From assembly GCF_020080835.1 (NCBI RefSeq), contig NC_058161.1, positions 13,821,103 to 13,885,102 on the forward strand: a stretch of 64,000 bases of DNA, written 5' to 3'. The DNA comes from Cotesia glomerata (taxonomy: Eukaryota; Arthropoda; Insecta; Hymenoptera; Braconidae). The translations under genes were made by a program, and so were the position numbers. Under the pieces are notes generated by a model. That model did not search any database. It was not told the origin of the DNA and saw nothing but the letters and a program-made list of their open reading frames with translations. Numbering within the stretch: the stretch's first letter is position 1; the number at the start of each line of letters is the position of its first letter. Positions 11,701 to 23,543 of this stretch are shown in pieces.

Positions 11701-12435
11701 AAAATTAGTTACTAGGATACTATTAACAACTCCTGGTTTAGGTCAGAAAAATTTTTTGGAAAAAAATTAATCCTTTTAACTTATTCTTGATGAAATTCCG
11801 CGTAAAATGACGTATATAAACCCCCGATTTTGATCAGAACAAAACTGAGAAATACCTAATAAAGAAAATTAGTTACTTTTATGTTAGATGACCTGGAGAT
11901 TTTTTAGATTTTTGAGGAAATTATGGGAGATAGAAGAAAATTTTTAGAGATTTTTTGGAGGAATTTTAGTGCTCTGAAAATGTCTCAATGGTTTTTTCTA
12001 AACTATTTAACCCGATATTTAACCCGGAAATTTGAAAATAACTAAAAGAAAATTAGTTACTTTTATGTCAGATACTATTAACAACTCTTGGGGCCGTTTT
12101 AACCTGGTTTAGGGGGTCAGAAAAATTTTTTATTGAAAAAATAATCCTCTTACTTTATTCTCCATAAAATTCCGCGTGAAATGACGTATATAAACCCCGA
12201 GTTTCATCAGAACAAAGCTGAGAAAAACCCAGTTAAAGTTTAGAACCTTAACAAAAATTAATTAATGCTTGATGTTAAGTCCCGGAAGTCCCATACCGAT
12301 ATTTCTAAAAAGTGCCGATCTTTTAGTATCCTCAGCTCCGGGGTGCTCTGTAGACCCGATCTATCGAAAAAAAAGTGCCGATTTCTGCATCAGATCGGTA
12401 ACTACACCCGATTTTCTGATTTTATTATCGAAAAA
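11701..12435 (+). repeat. Composite F + F + J repeat, copy 3, abutting Ace exon 1
   Basis: The F similarity begins at 11701 with AAAATTAGTTAC, two bases past the Ace exon 1 boundary, then a shortened F unit, a second F unit (about 11871-12230) and J (12231-12435). The repeat therefore supplies donor positions +3 onward. Confidence 0.85.
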
Positions 12436-12439
12436 TAAT

Positions 12440-12899
12440 ATTGAAGGGTTTCTAGAGTTTAAAATCGGATAAAAAAGCGCCGATTTTCATGATTGATGTT
12501 GAAAGATATATATTATATTGAAGAGAACAGGGGAGGTAATTTCGGGAGCAATATGTCTCAATCTAGTCACACTCCTCGGGTCTGTCTGTTCGAGTGACAG
12601 CTTTTTCAATAAAGAAAAGCTTGTAATCGATACGCAGTATCTTTCTACTGACTACTTCATAACAGATAATATTTATAGTGACACACTGACCCAATTATTC
12701 CCTGAGAATTCATTGATGCGCTGGTTAATTGACAGCTGGATGAATTAGTGACATGTTTAATAAATCTGTACCAGAAAATTTAACTATCCTCAGCCTGGTA
12801 ATTTTATTACTTAATAAATCGATTTTATACCACCGATTTATGGATTAACTTTTAATATGCGAAATATTAACAAAATTATCCTAAATAGCAATCTTTTTC
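12440..12899. other. No gene recognised; short unassigned frame
   Basis: A 76-codon plus-strand frame (12518-12748) starts at TTG, has a hydrophobic stretch early on and matches nothing I recognise. It lies inside Ace intron 1 and lacks supporting splice or promoter signals. Confidence 0.35.
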
Positions 12900-13690
12900 A
12901 AGGATTGAGCAAGTATGGTCGCAATTTCGATAGTTGTTAGTGTCTTTTTCTACCTATTGGGTCTTGCTCCAGATACTTGTAGCAAATTCAATTGACAAGT
13001 CTTGAACAAGCCCTGTACAAGAACTTTCGGCCAGATTATAGCTCAACAATTGTGTAAGAAAATTGAGAAAATCTGAAGATGCTTATCGATAAACTAACTA
13101 TATCAATTCTTGAGAAAGACTGACACCAGAAGCATGCTGAATATACTTGTGCAAGACTTGCTCAAGATCTACTCAAGATCAAATGTTTTTGAATAATCGT
13201 TCTTATCATTCTACCCCTCCTATATTTACTATAGGATCAGTGGATCTCATTCAGCTTAACCTTTTAGAGTACAGACCTACTGTTTTATCGATCAAGACAA
13301 AATCATTTTAAAATGAGCACCACTAAATCAATACATCTTCAAGTAGTGGAGGGGAAAAAGTGCTATAAAATATATAACGCATGATGCACCTTGAGCAAAT
13401 CTTGAGCAAGTCACGCTTCAACATTTGCTGTTAGTTTTTGGTTGACAAATGCTTTAGAAATGAACAAATTACTGAGAATTACGGATCTTGAGCAAATGTT
13501 GAGCAAGTGATGGGTAAGTGTCTGTTGTGAGTTTCTGATTCAAAAAATCCGTCAGAAAATTTATCAATGTACCTTGCATTAGACTTGTCTCATATTCTTG
13601 CACAAAATGTCTTGAGCTAGTTATATATAAATCTTGAGCCAGTTCTTTCTACATGAACTTGAGCAAGACATGTAGAAAAAAACACTAGTA
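12900..13690. repeat. CTTGAGCAAG-rich stretch
   Basis: Repeated near-palindromic words TTGAGCAAG, TCTTGAGCAAGT and CTCAAGAT with irregular spacing. Intronic in Ace. No reading frame of interest. Confidence 0.55.
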
Positions 13691-13699
13691 ACTAGGGCT

Positions 13700-14600
13700 T
13701 AGGAAAAAATGTTTAGATCTGACCAGATATAATTATACCTGGTCAGATCTAATTATATCCGGTCAGATCTATTTATATCTGACCAGATATGGGATTTGAG
13801 ACGTAATCAGATCTAGTGATATCTGATCAGATCTAAACAGATGTAACTATATCTGATTTGAAAAATACATCAGATATTATCAGATCTAGTCATATCTGAT
13901 CAGATCTAAACAGATATAACTATATCTCGGTAGAAAAATACATTAGACATGAAAAGATGTTATCATATCTGGGCAGATATAACTATATCAGATCTGTCAA
14001 CAGCATCAGATTCCATCAGATCTGATTATGTAGTTATACATATATTGTAGTAAATCATAAAGAATTAATAACAATGGGTCTTTAATTCTTACTATTTATT
14101 TATTGAGAAATATATTCATCACATATTCGTTAAAGATTAATTGATACATGTAGGTATTTTCAACTAGCTTTTATTAAATAAAATTTTTTTTTAGTAATTA
14201 ATCAAGACAGATACGCAAAGTGTGAAAAGAAAATAGTATTCACTCGATATTGTTCCATGAAATTGTAATTTTTGTTGATGTGATTATTTAGCTATTATTT
14301 TTTATATCTGATCAGATCTCAATACATCTATTCAGATCTTGTGATATTTATTGTAAACAATTTTTTAGTATATCTCGTCAGGTCTAGTTATATCTGGCCA
14401 TGTCTTGCCAGATAGAGACAATTTAAAGATCTGACCAAATCTGGTCAGATCTAATCAGATCTTTTTTTGAGTTATATCCGGTCAGATCTGAATATATCTG
14501 GCCAGATCTCGTCAGATAAAGACAGTTTAAAGATCTGAGAAAGATTCTATCTCGCCAGATCTTTTAATATATCTCCAGATCTAATTCATTTTTCCCGGGG
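13700..14600. repeat. GATCTGATCAGATC-rich stretch
   Basis: Dense variants of ATCTGATCAGATCTAAT, ATCTGGCCAGATC and TCAGATATAACTATATCTG, all self-complementary, with a gap around 14040-14300 that lacks them. Probably a degenerate foldback or simple-repeat derivative. Confidence 0.6.
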
Positions 14601-15109
14601 GGTTTTTCTCAAGACACTGGCACCTAAATCTTGCTCATGCACATGTTACCTGGCTGTAATTTAAATTCGAAAAAAAAATTACAGTGAATTTTCAGTGACC
14701 TAGAAAGAAAAATATTAACAAATTAATTCATCTGTAAAAAGATAAAAGAAGTTTAAATATAAATGTAAAACGAATCAAGAAAGTTATTTAACTTTTTTAT
14801 TCTTTGGAGCTCTATGACGAGGAACAAAATCTTTTGATGCTTATACTCTGACTATTTTCTGTTACAATGCAGTCACATGCTCGACGTAATACTTAAGCTC
14901 GTAGCTTTCCTCGTGACATTTACGGATGATTTAATGCAGGATTCAATTTCCTCCCAGAAACCAATTAGTTCATGTTTTGTTTCACTCACGCTAAGCTTTC
15001 GTTAATTATTTTTCTTGTTATCTCACTCTGTTTGTCTTAGTTAGGTCGATGCTAGATGTATTCTTAGAGTGTAATTGATTTTAGAAAAAAAAATTTTTGT
15101 ATTCTTATA

Positions 15110-18100
15110 AATTAAAAAATTAACTGTTACATTTATGTCAAAATTCAATTTTTTTTTCAAAAAAATTTTTCGACGCTGAAAGGTTGTTCAGGACAGTCTA
15201 TAATAAATATTCCAAGTGAAAAATTTCAAAAATATCTAACTAGTTACTCACAGTAACATAAAATGTAACTGTTACATTTATGTCAAAATTGAATTTTTTG
15301 ACGCTGAAAGGTTCTTCAGGGCAGTCTTAAAATAGTATTTCAGGTGATAGTTTTGAAAAATGATGAACCAGTTGTTTACAGTAACTAAAAATGTAACTGT
15401 TACATTTATGTCAGAATACAATTTTTGTCAAAAAAAATTTTTGACGCTGAAAGGTTGTTCAGAATAATCTAAAATGAAGATTAGAAGTAAAATATTCCAA
15501 AAATATTCATCCAGTGGCTTTCAGTAGCAAAAAATCAACTGTTACATTTATGTCGAATTCCAATTTTTGTCAAAAAAAATTTTTTGACGCTGAAAGGTTG
15601 TTCAGGATACTCTAGAATGAATATTTAATAAGAAAATTTTGATAAATAATCAACCAGTTGCTTCCAGTAGCAAAAAATTAACTGTTACATTTATGTCAAA
15701 TTTCAATTTTTATGAAAAAAAATTTTTTTGACGCTGAAAGGTTGTTCAAAATTATCCAAAATGAAAATTAGAAGTCAAATATTCCAAAAATATTCATTTA
15801 GGTTGCTTCCAGTAGCAAAAAATTAACTGTTACATTTATGTCAAATTTCAATTTTTATGAAAAAAAATTTTTTTGACGCTGAAAGGTTGTTCAAAATTAT
15901 CCAAAATGAAAATTAGAAGTGTAATATTTTAAAAATTGTCATCCAGTAGCTTATAGTAGAAAAAAAATCAACTATTACATTTATGTCAAAATCCAATTTT
16001 TTTCAAAAAATTTTTTTGACGCTGAAAGGTTGTTCAGGACACTCTAGAATAAGCATTAAAAAAAGAAATTTAAAAAAACAACCAGCCAATTGCTTACAGT
16101 AACATAATGTGTAACTATTACATTTATGTCAAAATCCAATTTTTTTCAAAAAAAATTTTTTGACGCTGAATGGTTGTTCAGAATGATCTAAAATGAAGAT
16201 TAGAAGCATAATATTCCAAAAATTGTCATCCAGTTGCTTCCAGTAGTAAAAAATTAACTGTTACATTTATGTAAAAATCCAATTTTTTTTCCAAAAAATT
16301 TTTTTGACTTCGAAGGGTTATTAAAGACAGTTAATAATGACTATCTAAAGTATAAGATCTTAAAATCCAGCCAACCAGTTGCTGAAAATAGCAAAAACGT
16401 GACTATTACATTGATGTCAGGTTGGTTGTAATCCTTGTAGCTGAGTGAGTAAATCGGGGCGTATGAATGGGAAAACTAAATCCGGTGGCTTTGGAATAAG
16501 AGTATAAAGCACGTAAGACTTGAAGCAAATTTATCGACCGCGCCTCGTTTAACTTTCTCGAATCGGAATCCGGCAATTTACCCAATAGCGTCTGGTCTAT
16601 TTCATCATTTATATATTTCTCGAGATTAATGTGTCTGGATCAATAAACCTCCAGCGGAGGCTCTCTGATCCAATTTAAATTTATTGTTATTATCATTACG
16701 ATCACTATTTAGATTATCTTATTTTCTCAGCGAGTGTATTCCCCGATTGAGTAATTTAGATCTTGGAGGAGCCTCGGACACCTGTAACATTAACACAATT
16801 GGCTGACCAGTTTCTCCGTGTAGACATTGTAGTGTCCAATATGTCCCTAGTCGGGAACTGGAGCTGCTAGCTGGGTGGAGCTGATTGTTCGCATCTGTTG
16901 AATCTGGACGGGAGCCAACACTAAAGTTTAATTTAGGCTTCACTTTAACCACTGCTTTTAATTTATACTGTTGTGGGTTTCAATTGTCGACCTTTCGATT
17001 CATATATGTTTACTTTCAACCCCTACCAAGAGAGTTATGACTTACAATCAACGTTTTCAGTATTACAAGTCATTAAATTTAGATTCTGACATAAATGTAA
17101 CAGTTAATTTTTTGCTACTGTGAGCAACTGGATGACAATTTTTGAAATATCACACTTCTAATCTTCATTTTTGATCATCCTGAACAACCTTTCAGCGTCA
17201 AAAAAAATTTTTTATCAAAATTAGATTTTGACATAAATGTAACAATTACATTTTTTGTTACTGTAAGCAACTGGCTGGTTATTTTTCAAAATTTACTTTC
17301 TAAATATTTATTCTAAAGTGACCTGAACAATCTTTTAGCGTAAAAAAAAAATTTTTAGCAAAGAAGTCAATTTTGACATAAATGTAACAGTTAATTTCTT
17401 TGCTACTGGAAGCAACTGGATGACAATTTTTGAAATATTACACTTTTAATCTTCATTTTGGATCATCTTGGAGAACCTTTCAGCGTCAAAAAATTTTTCT
17501 TTCAAAAAATTTGAAATTTGACATAAATGTAACAGTTGATTTTTTGTTACTGGAAGCAACTAGATGAATATTTTTGGAACAATATGCTTCTCATCTTCAT
17601 TTTAGATCATCCTGAACAACCTTTCAGCGTCAAAAAAATTTTTTTGACAAAAATTGAATTTTGACATAAATATAACAGTTACATTTTTTGTTACTGTAAG
17701 CAACTCATTGAAGATTTTCAATATTTTCTTTTTGTAACATTAATTTTAAATTATTTTAAACAACCTTTCAGCGTCAAAAAAATTTTTGCCCAAAAAATTA
17801 GATTTTGACATAAATGTAACAGTTATATTTTTAGTTACTGTAATCAACTGGCTGGTAATTTTTCAAATTTTTCTTTTAGAATATTAATTTTATATTGTCC
17901 TGAACAACCTTTCAGCGTCAAAAAAATTTTTCAATAAAAAATTGAATTTTGACATAAATGTAACAGTTACGTTTTGGCATTTCTCGGCTTCTAATGGGGG
18001 CATTTAAAAAATTATGAATTCTCACACCTTCTTCTCACCCTCCTGACCCCCAAAGTGCCTGAAAATGGCACCAAAAAAAAAGGTAAATAATATTTCTCAC

Positions 18101-21100
18101 ACAAAAAAATAAAATCGTAATTAAACAGCAATTGGAAGTTTGAAATAACGTACAAATATTTGTAGATAAAATCCACCTGTGAATTTGGTATGAAACAAGA
18201 TCGTTATTCGTGTACTAAATACCCGTGGGAGTGAGAAAAAAAAATATTATTCTGTCACAACTGTCACTGGCAACAAATATAAAACGGGTTGTCGATAGCA
18301 CTAAAAATCAAATACATTCCGTTATTTTGTTCGTTCCGTTTTAATATTCCGTTCGTTTCGATATTAAACATTAAAATAAAATAAAAAAAAATGGATAAAG
18401 TTAATTTAAATTACGATATGGAAATAATTTTAAAATGATTGAATTTTACGATTGGATAAATATATACCGAATGAAAAACGTCACTTAAGTTGGAGAAAAA
18501 TTTTTTATCTAACTACTACCCTCCGTCCTATATGAAGCAATCAAAGGTGAGGAACCCGGTAGACCGTTAAAATTATTGCCCGAGTATGTGCATTTACGGA
18601 TCATTTGGCGCCAAGGTGAATCAGCTTTTATTCCGGAGAGCACCACTCAAACACTCTACACCCTACACTTTCAACCTGTTGCCCGGATTGAGAAATCTTA
18701 AATTCTTTGGTATTGATTCCATTCCGCTCGAGATTATTTATTCTCTCCGGCGCTTTGAAGTCTCTGAGAATCCAATCAATCGTTTGAGTCCGATTTTGGA
18801 GGAATATATCAACTAGAAGCTGAGATATCCTCAAAAGTCAACTGTTACATTTATGTTATTGAATTTTTTTTTGTTTTAACGGGCAAAAAGGGGTCAGAAG
18901 GGTAAGAAAAAGGTATCAGAATCAAAAATTTTTTAAATGCGACCACTAGAAGCCGAGAAACGCCAAAACGTAACTGTTACATTTATGTCAAAATTCAATG
19001 TTTTGTTAAAAATAGTTTTTTGACGCTGAAAGGTTGTTAAGGATACTCTAAAATTAACATTTAAAAAGAAAATTTTGAAAAATAACCAGCCAGTTGCTTA
19101 CAGTAACAATAAATGTAACTGTTACATTTACGTCAAATTTCAATTTTTGTCAAAAAAAATTTTTTGACACTGAAAGGTTATTTAGGATGATCCAAAATGA
19201 AGATTAGAAGTGAAATATTCTAAAAATTGTCATCCAGTTGCTCACAGTAGCAAAAAATTAACTGTTACATTTATGTCAAAATCTAATTTTTTTGTCAAAA
19301 TTTTTTTTGACGCTGAAAGGTTGATTAAAATAATTAAAAATTAATTTTACAAAAAGAAAATTTCGAAAATCTTCAACGAGTTGCTTACAGTATCAAAAAT
19401 GTGACTGTTACATTTATGTCAAAATCAATTTTTTGTCAAAAAATTTTTTTGACGCTAAAAGATTGTTTAGGAAGATCCAAAATGAAGATTAGAAGTGTAA
19501 TATTTTAAAAATTGTCATCCAGTTGCTTACAGCAATAAAAAATGTAACTGTTACATTTATGTCAAAATTCAATTTTTCAGTAAAAATATTTTTTTGACGC
19601 CGAAAGGTTCTTCAGGGCAATCTAAAATTAATATTGCAAGTGAAAATTTAAAAAAATAACTAGCCAGTTGCTTACAGTAACATAAAATGTAACTGTTACA
19701 TTTATGTCAAAATCGATTTTTTGTCAAAAAAATTTTTTGACGCTGAAAGATTGCTTAGGATCATTCAAAATGAAGATTAGAAGCATAATATTCTAAAAAT
19801 TGTCATCCAGTTGGTTACAGTAGCAAAAAATATAGGAATGTTTAACCCCATTTCATGGAATTCAAACATCACTTGGCTTTCGAGAGTATCAAGTGATATA
19901 TTTTGCTACTATGAGCAACTGGTTGGATATTTTTGAAATTTTTCACTTTTAATAATCATTTTGGACCATCCTGAACAACCTTTCAACGTCAAAATTTTTT
20001 TTTGGCAAAAAAATGGATTTTGACATAAATGTAACAGTTACATTTTTTGTTACTGTAAACAACTGGGTGGTTATATATAAGTGGTACATATAACTGTGAC
20101 TGCAACCCCTAATTTAGCTCGTGAATAATTCAAACATCTCAATCAGAGCATTCCCCAAAATATTAAAGCACCAAAGTAGAGGGGAGAAAAGGTAAATGTA
20201 GGTCAGCATTGGAAACATTAGCAACGTAATTTTATTTTACGAAAACCGAGAACATCTTCATGAATTTAATATTCTTATGACTATTAATCCCCTTGTTCTA
20301 AGCGATTTTCCACCGCCAGAGGCTCCGCTTTAAAACTCCGAACTTACTTTGCATTATTTGGCCCGAGCAATTACTAAAAATGAAACTGTTACATTTATGT
20401 TAAGTCGTTGCAATATTTGATGTTATATTCATAGACACAGTTCTCTTTTCTGAGAAAAAAAAATTTTATTTATACAATTTTTAAGAAATTGATTTTTTTT
20501 ACATAAATGTAACAGTTATATTTTTTATTATTGTGATCAACTGGCTGGTTATTTTTTAAAATTTTCTTTTTAAATAATCATTCTAGAGTGCCCTGAACAA
20601 CCTTTCGGCGTCAAAAAAATTTTTTAACATAAAATTAAATTTTGACATTAATGTAACAGTTGATTTTTTGCTACTATGAGCAACTGGTTGGATATTTTTG
20701 AAATTTTTCACTTTTAATAATCATTTTGGACCATCCTGAACAACCTTTCAACGTCAAAAATTTTTTTTGGCAAAAAATTGGATTTTGACATAAATGTAAC
20801 AGTTACATTTTTTGTTACTGTAAACAACTGGCTGGTTATTTTTCAAAATTTCCTTTTTAAATGTTCATTCTAGAGTGCTCTGAATAACTTTTCAGCGTCA
20901 AAAAAACTTTTTTGACAAAAATTGGATTCTGACATAAATGTAACAGTTACATTTTAGCCGTTTTAGGTTGAAAGACTGTTCTGATTAGAAAAATTCAAAC
21001 TTTAATGACTAGAAGCTTATAAAAAGAGACACTGTAGCTCCAGAAATCAGGAAAACCGTCAATAGGGGCAATCTGGGTCGCCGTAAACAAAGCGATATTT

Positions 21101-22810
21101 ATTTTTCTTTGGAAAAAAAACAAATATTCAGCAGTCATGACATTTAACCTCTCAAGTTATAACTGAATAGTTAAAAAGATATAGAAAAAGACTTCCGGTA
21201 TATACAACATGTCTATACAAGTTATATATCCCCCTGTGTGTAGACACGTCAAATTATATATACGACCTAGTTAACCGCGTACATACAACTGGAAAACAAC
21301 TCGCCAACTCATACCTCTATGGCTATGGTCTTGCTGTAAGACGCTCCCGGCTAGGGGTGAGGGTGGAAAAGTGTAGGTTGCAATACTCACTGACTTTTCA
21401 CTCCGTAACCCCGTGGCCTTTCAATCACACGATCGATTCATTTATTCATTTTCACCAGAGGTAAATTCCCACTACTGTTTTTTAATTTTATGGCCCGTTT
21501 TACCCCCTGGAAATTTTTTATTGCTTTAGGGGAACAGGATGAATATTCTAGAGGGTATACCTTTTATTTGAATCTTATTACGTTCAAATCCGAGCACTCC
21601 TTCAGCTTCAAACGATAAAAATGTAACTGTTACCTTTATATCAAAATTTAATTATTTTTTCCAAAATTTTTTTTGAAGCTAAAAGGTTGTTAAGGATGGT
21701 TAAAAATTAATATTAAAAAAAGAAAATTTCAAAAATCTTTAACCAGTTGCTCACAGTAGCAAAAAATGTAACTGTTACATTTATGTCAAAATCCAATTTT
21801 ATGTTAAAAAATTTTATTGACACCGAAAGTTTGTTTAGGATACTATAGAATAAATGTTTTTGAAGGAAATTTTGAAAAACAACTAGCCAGTCGTTTACAG
21901 TAACATGAAATGTAACTGTTACATTTATGTCAAAATCTAAAATTTTTGAAAAAAAATTTTTTTGACGCTGAAAGGTTGTTTAGGATAATCTATAATGAAT
22001 ATTCCAAGTGAAAAATTTTTAAAATATCCAACTAGTTGCTCACAGTAACATAAAATGTAACTGTTACATTTATGTCAAAATCTAAAATTAAAAAAAAAAA
22101 TTTTTGACGCTGAAAGGTTGTTCAGGGAAATCAAAAATTAATGATACAAAAATAAAATTTAAAAAATTTTCAACTAGTTGTTCACAGTAGCGAAAAATGT
22201 AACTGTTACAATTATGTCAAAATTCAATTTTATGTTAAAAAATTTTTTTGACACCGAAAGGTTATTTAGGATACTCTAGAATAAATATTTTTAAAGGAAA
22301 TTTTGAAAAATAACTAGCCAGTCGCTTACAGTAACATACTCTAACTGTTACATTTATGTCAAAATCCAATTTTTTTTTTCAAAAAAATGTTTTTGACACT
22401 AAAAGGTTGTTCAGGATAATCTACAAAAACTATTGCAAGTGAAAAATTTCAAAAATATTTAACCAGTTGCTCACAGTAACATAAAATATAACTGTTACAT
22501 TTATGTCAAAATCCAATTTTTGTCAAAAAAAATTTTTTTGACGCTGAAAGGTTGTTAAGGGTGATCAAAAATTAATATTATGGAAGAAAAATTTCAAAAA
22601 TCTTTAACTAGTTACTCACAGTAATCAAAAATGTAACTGTTACATTTATGTCAAAATTAATTTTTTTTTCAAAAAAATTTTTTTGACTCCGAAAGTTTGT
22701 TCAGAACAGTATATAATAAATATTCCAAGTAAAAATTTTCAAAAAAAATTAATTAGTAGCTCACAGTAACTAAAAATGTAACTGTTACATTTACGTCAAA
22801 AAAATTATTT
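15110..22810. repeat. Family E: about 155-bp tandem-like repeat
   Basis: Unit: AACTGTTACATTTATGTCAA, AATCCAATTTTT and poly-T/A, TTTTTGACGCTGAAAGGTTG, TTCAGGATACTC, then CATCCAGTTGCTTACAGTAA. Plus runs 15110-16430, 18835-19850 and 21610-22810; minus runs 17080-17960, 19895-20060 and 20480-20960. More than 30 copies. Intervening pieces (16430-17080, 17960-18835, 20060-20480, 20960-21610) carry no recognised gene. Confidence 0.9.
16430..17080. other. No gene recognised; GC-richer unique stretch
   Basis: Break in the family E arrays with unique, less AT-rich sequence (about 16440-16960). A 77-codon minus-strand frame at 16719-16952 has no motif. Could be an intronic regulatory region of Ace; this is inference from composition only. 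Confidence 0.3.
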
Positions 22811-23434
22811 CTATCACGCCAATAAATCTGAAATCCAGCGAAAAATAGCCGTCTAAAAGCGTCAAATTTATGACAAATTAACAACGAACTTTAACATTCA
22901 GCATCAATTATTTCCGCGACTTTATCTACGTCCGTCGGGGCCGAAAAAAAAGTAACCAAAGATTAAAATAAATTGACTTTTTTAAATAAACCGTAACCGA
23001 GTTTTTACCATCCGATCAACGTCACAATTTTAATTTAAAAAAAACCCCCAAAAAGAAATTATCGTTATTTTTTGAAAAATGAAATCCAGTCATTTTATTA
23101 AAAATAGACGTGTCCTTTCGTCCTTGCTTTTTTGTGGATAATGCATTACCAGAGATATTGATTTTCTCTTTACATCTGGCGTCTCGCTCGCGATATTGCC
23201 GCTGGGTAAGTCTTGTTCTCTTTTTTTTTTATTAGTTATTTTTAGGATCCATTATCTCGGAATTATTTAGTCGAGATAAATAGACCCAGTTATTCGGTAA
23301 AAATCAATCCCTATTTATTATTACGCCCCTTTTTTTCCCCTCGTCGCTCGTTAAAACTCGGTTTTTCTCGGCGATGGTCGGAGTTACGGCTTAGTAATTA
23401 GCAGATTCTTAATCTTGATGAAATTCCGCGTAAA
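22811..23434. other. No gene recognised
   Basis: Unique sequence after the last family E copy. Pyrimidine-rich and GC-richer islands around 23120-23210 and 23330-23390; no coding signal. Confidence 0.4.
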
Positions 23435-23543
23435 ATGAGTACCCACAAGCCGTACTTGCGGCAAACACACACGTGTGCGTCGTGTGTGCTCGTGTGTGCG
23501 CGTGTGCGCTCATCTGACGAAACCCCAGCTTGTGGGTACTCAT
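23435..23543. repeat. Foldback with 16-bp arms around a GTGTGCG-rich loop
   Basis: ATGAGTACCCACAAGC (23435-23450) is inverted perfectly as GCTTGTGGGTACTCAT (23528-23543). The 77-bp loop holds CACACACGTGTGCG / GTGTGCGCGTGTGCGC. Just upstream is GAAATTCCGCGTAAAATGAG, a word shared with families A and F. Confidence 0.75.

Noticed and set aside
18586..18816. 76-codon frame resembling a leucine-rich stretch
   Set aside because: Only a weak LxxLxxL impression, no repeat periodicity, no splice or promoter signals, and the opposite strand is open as well.
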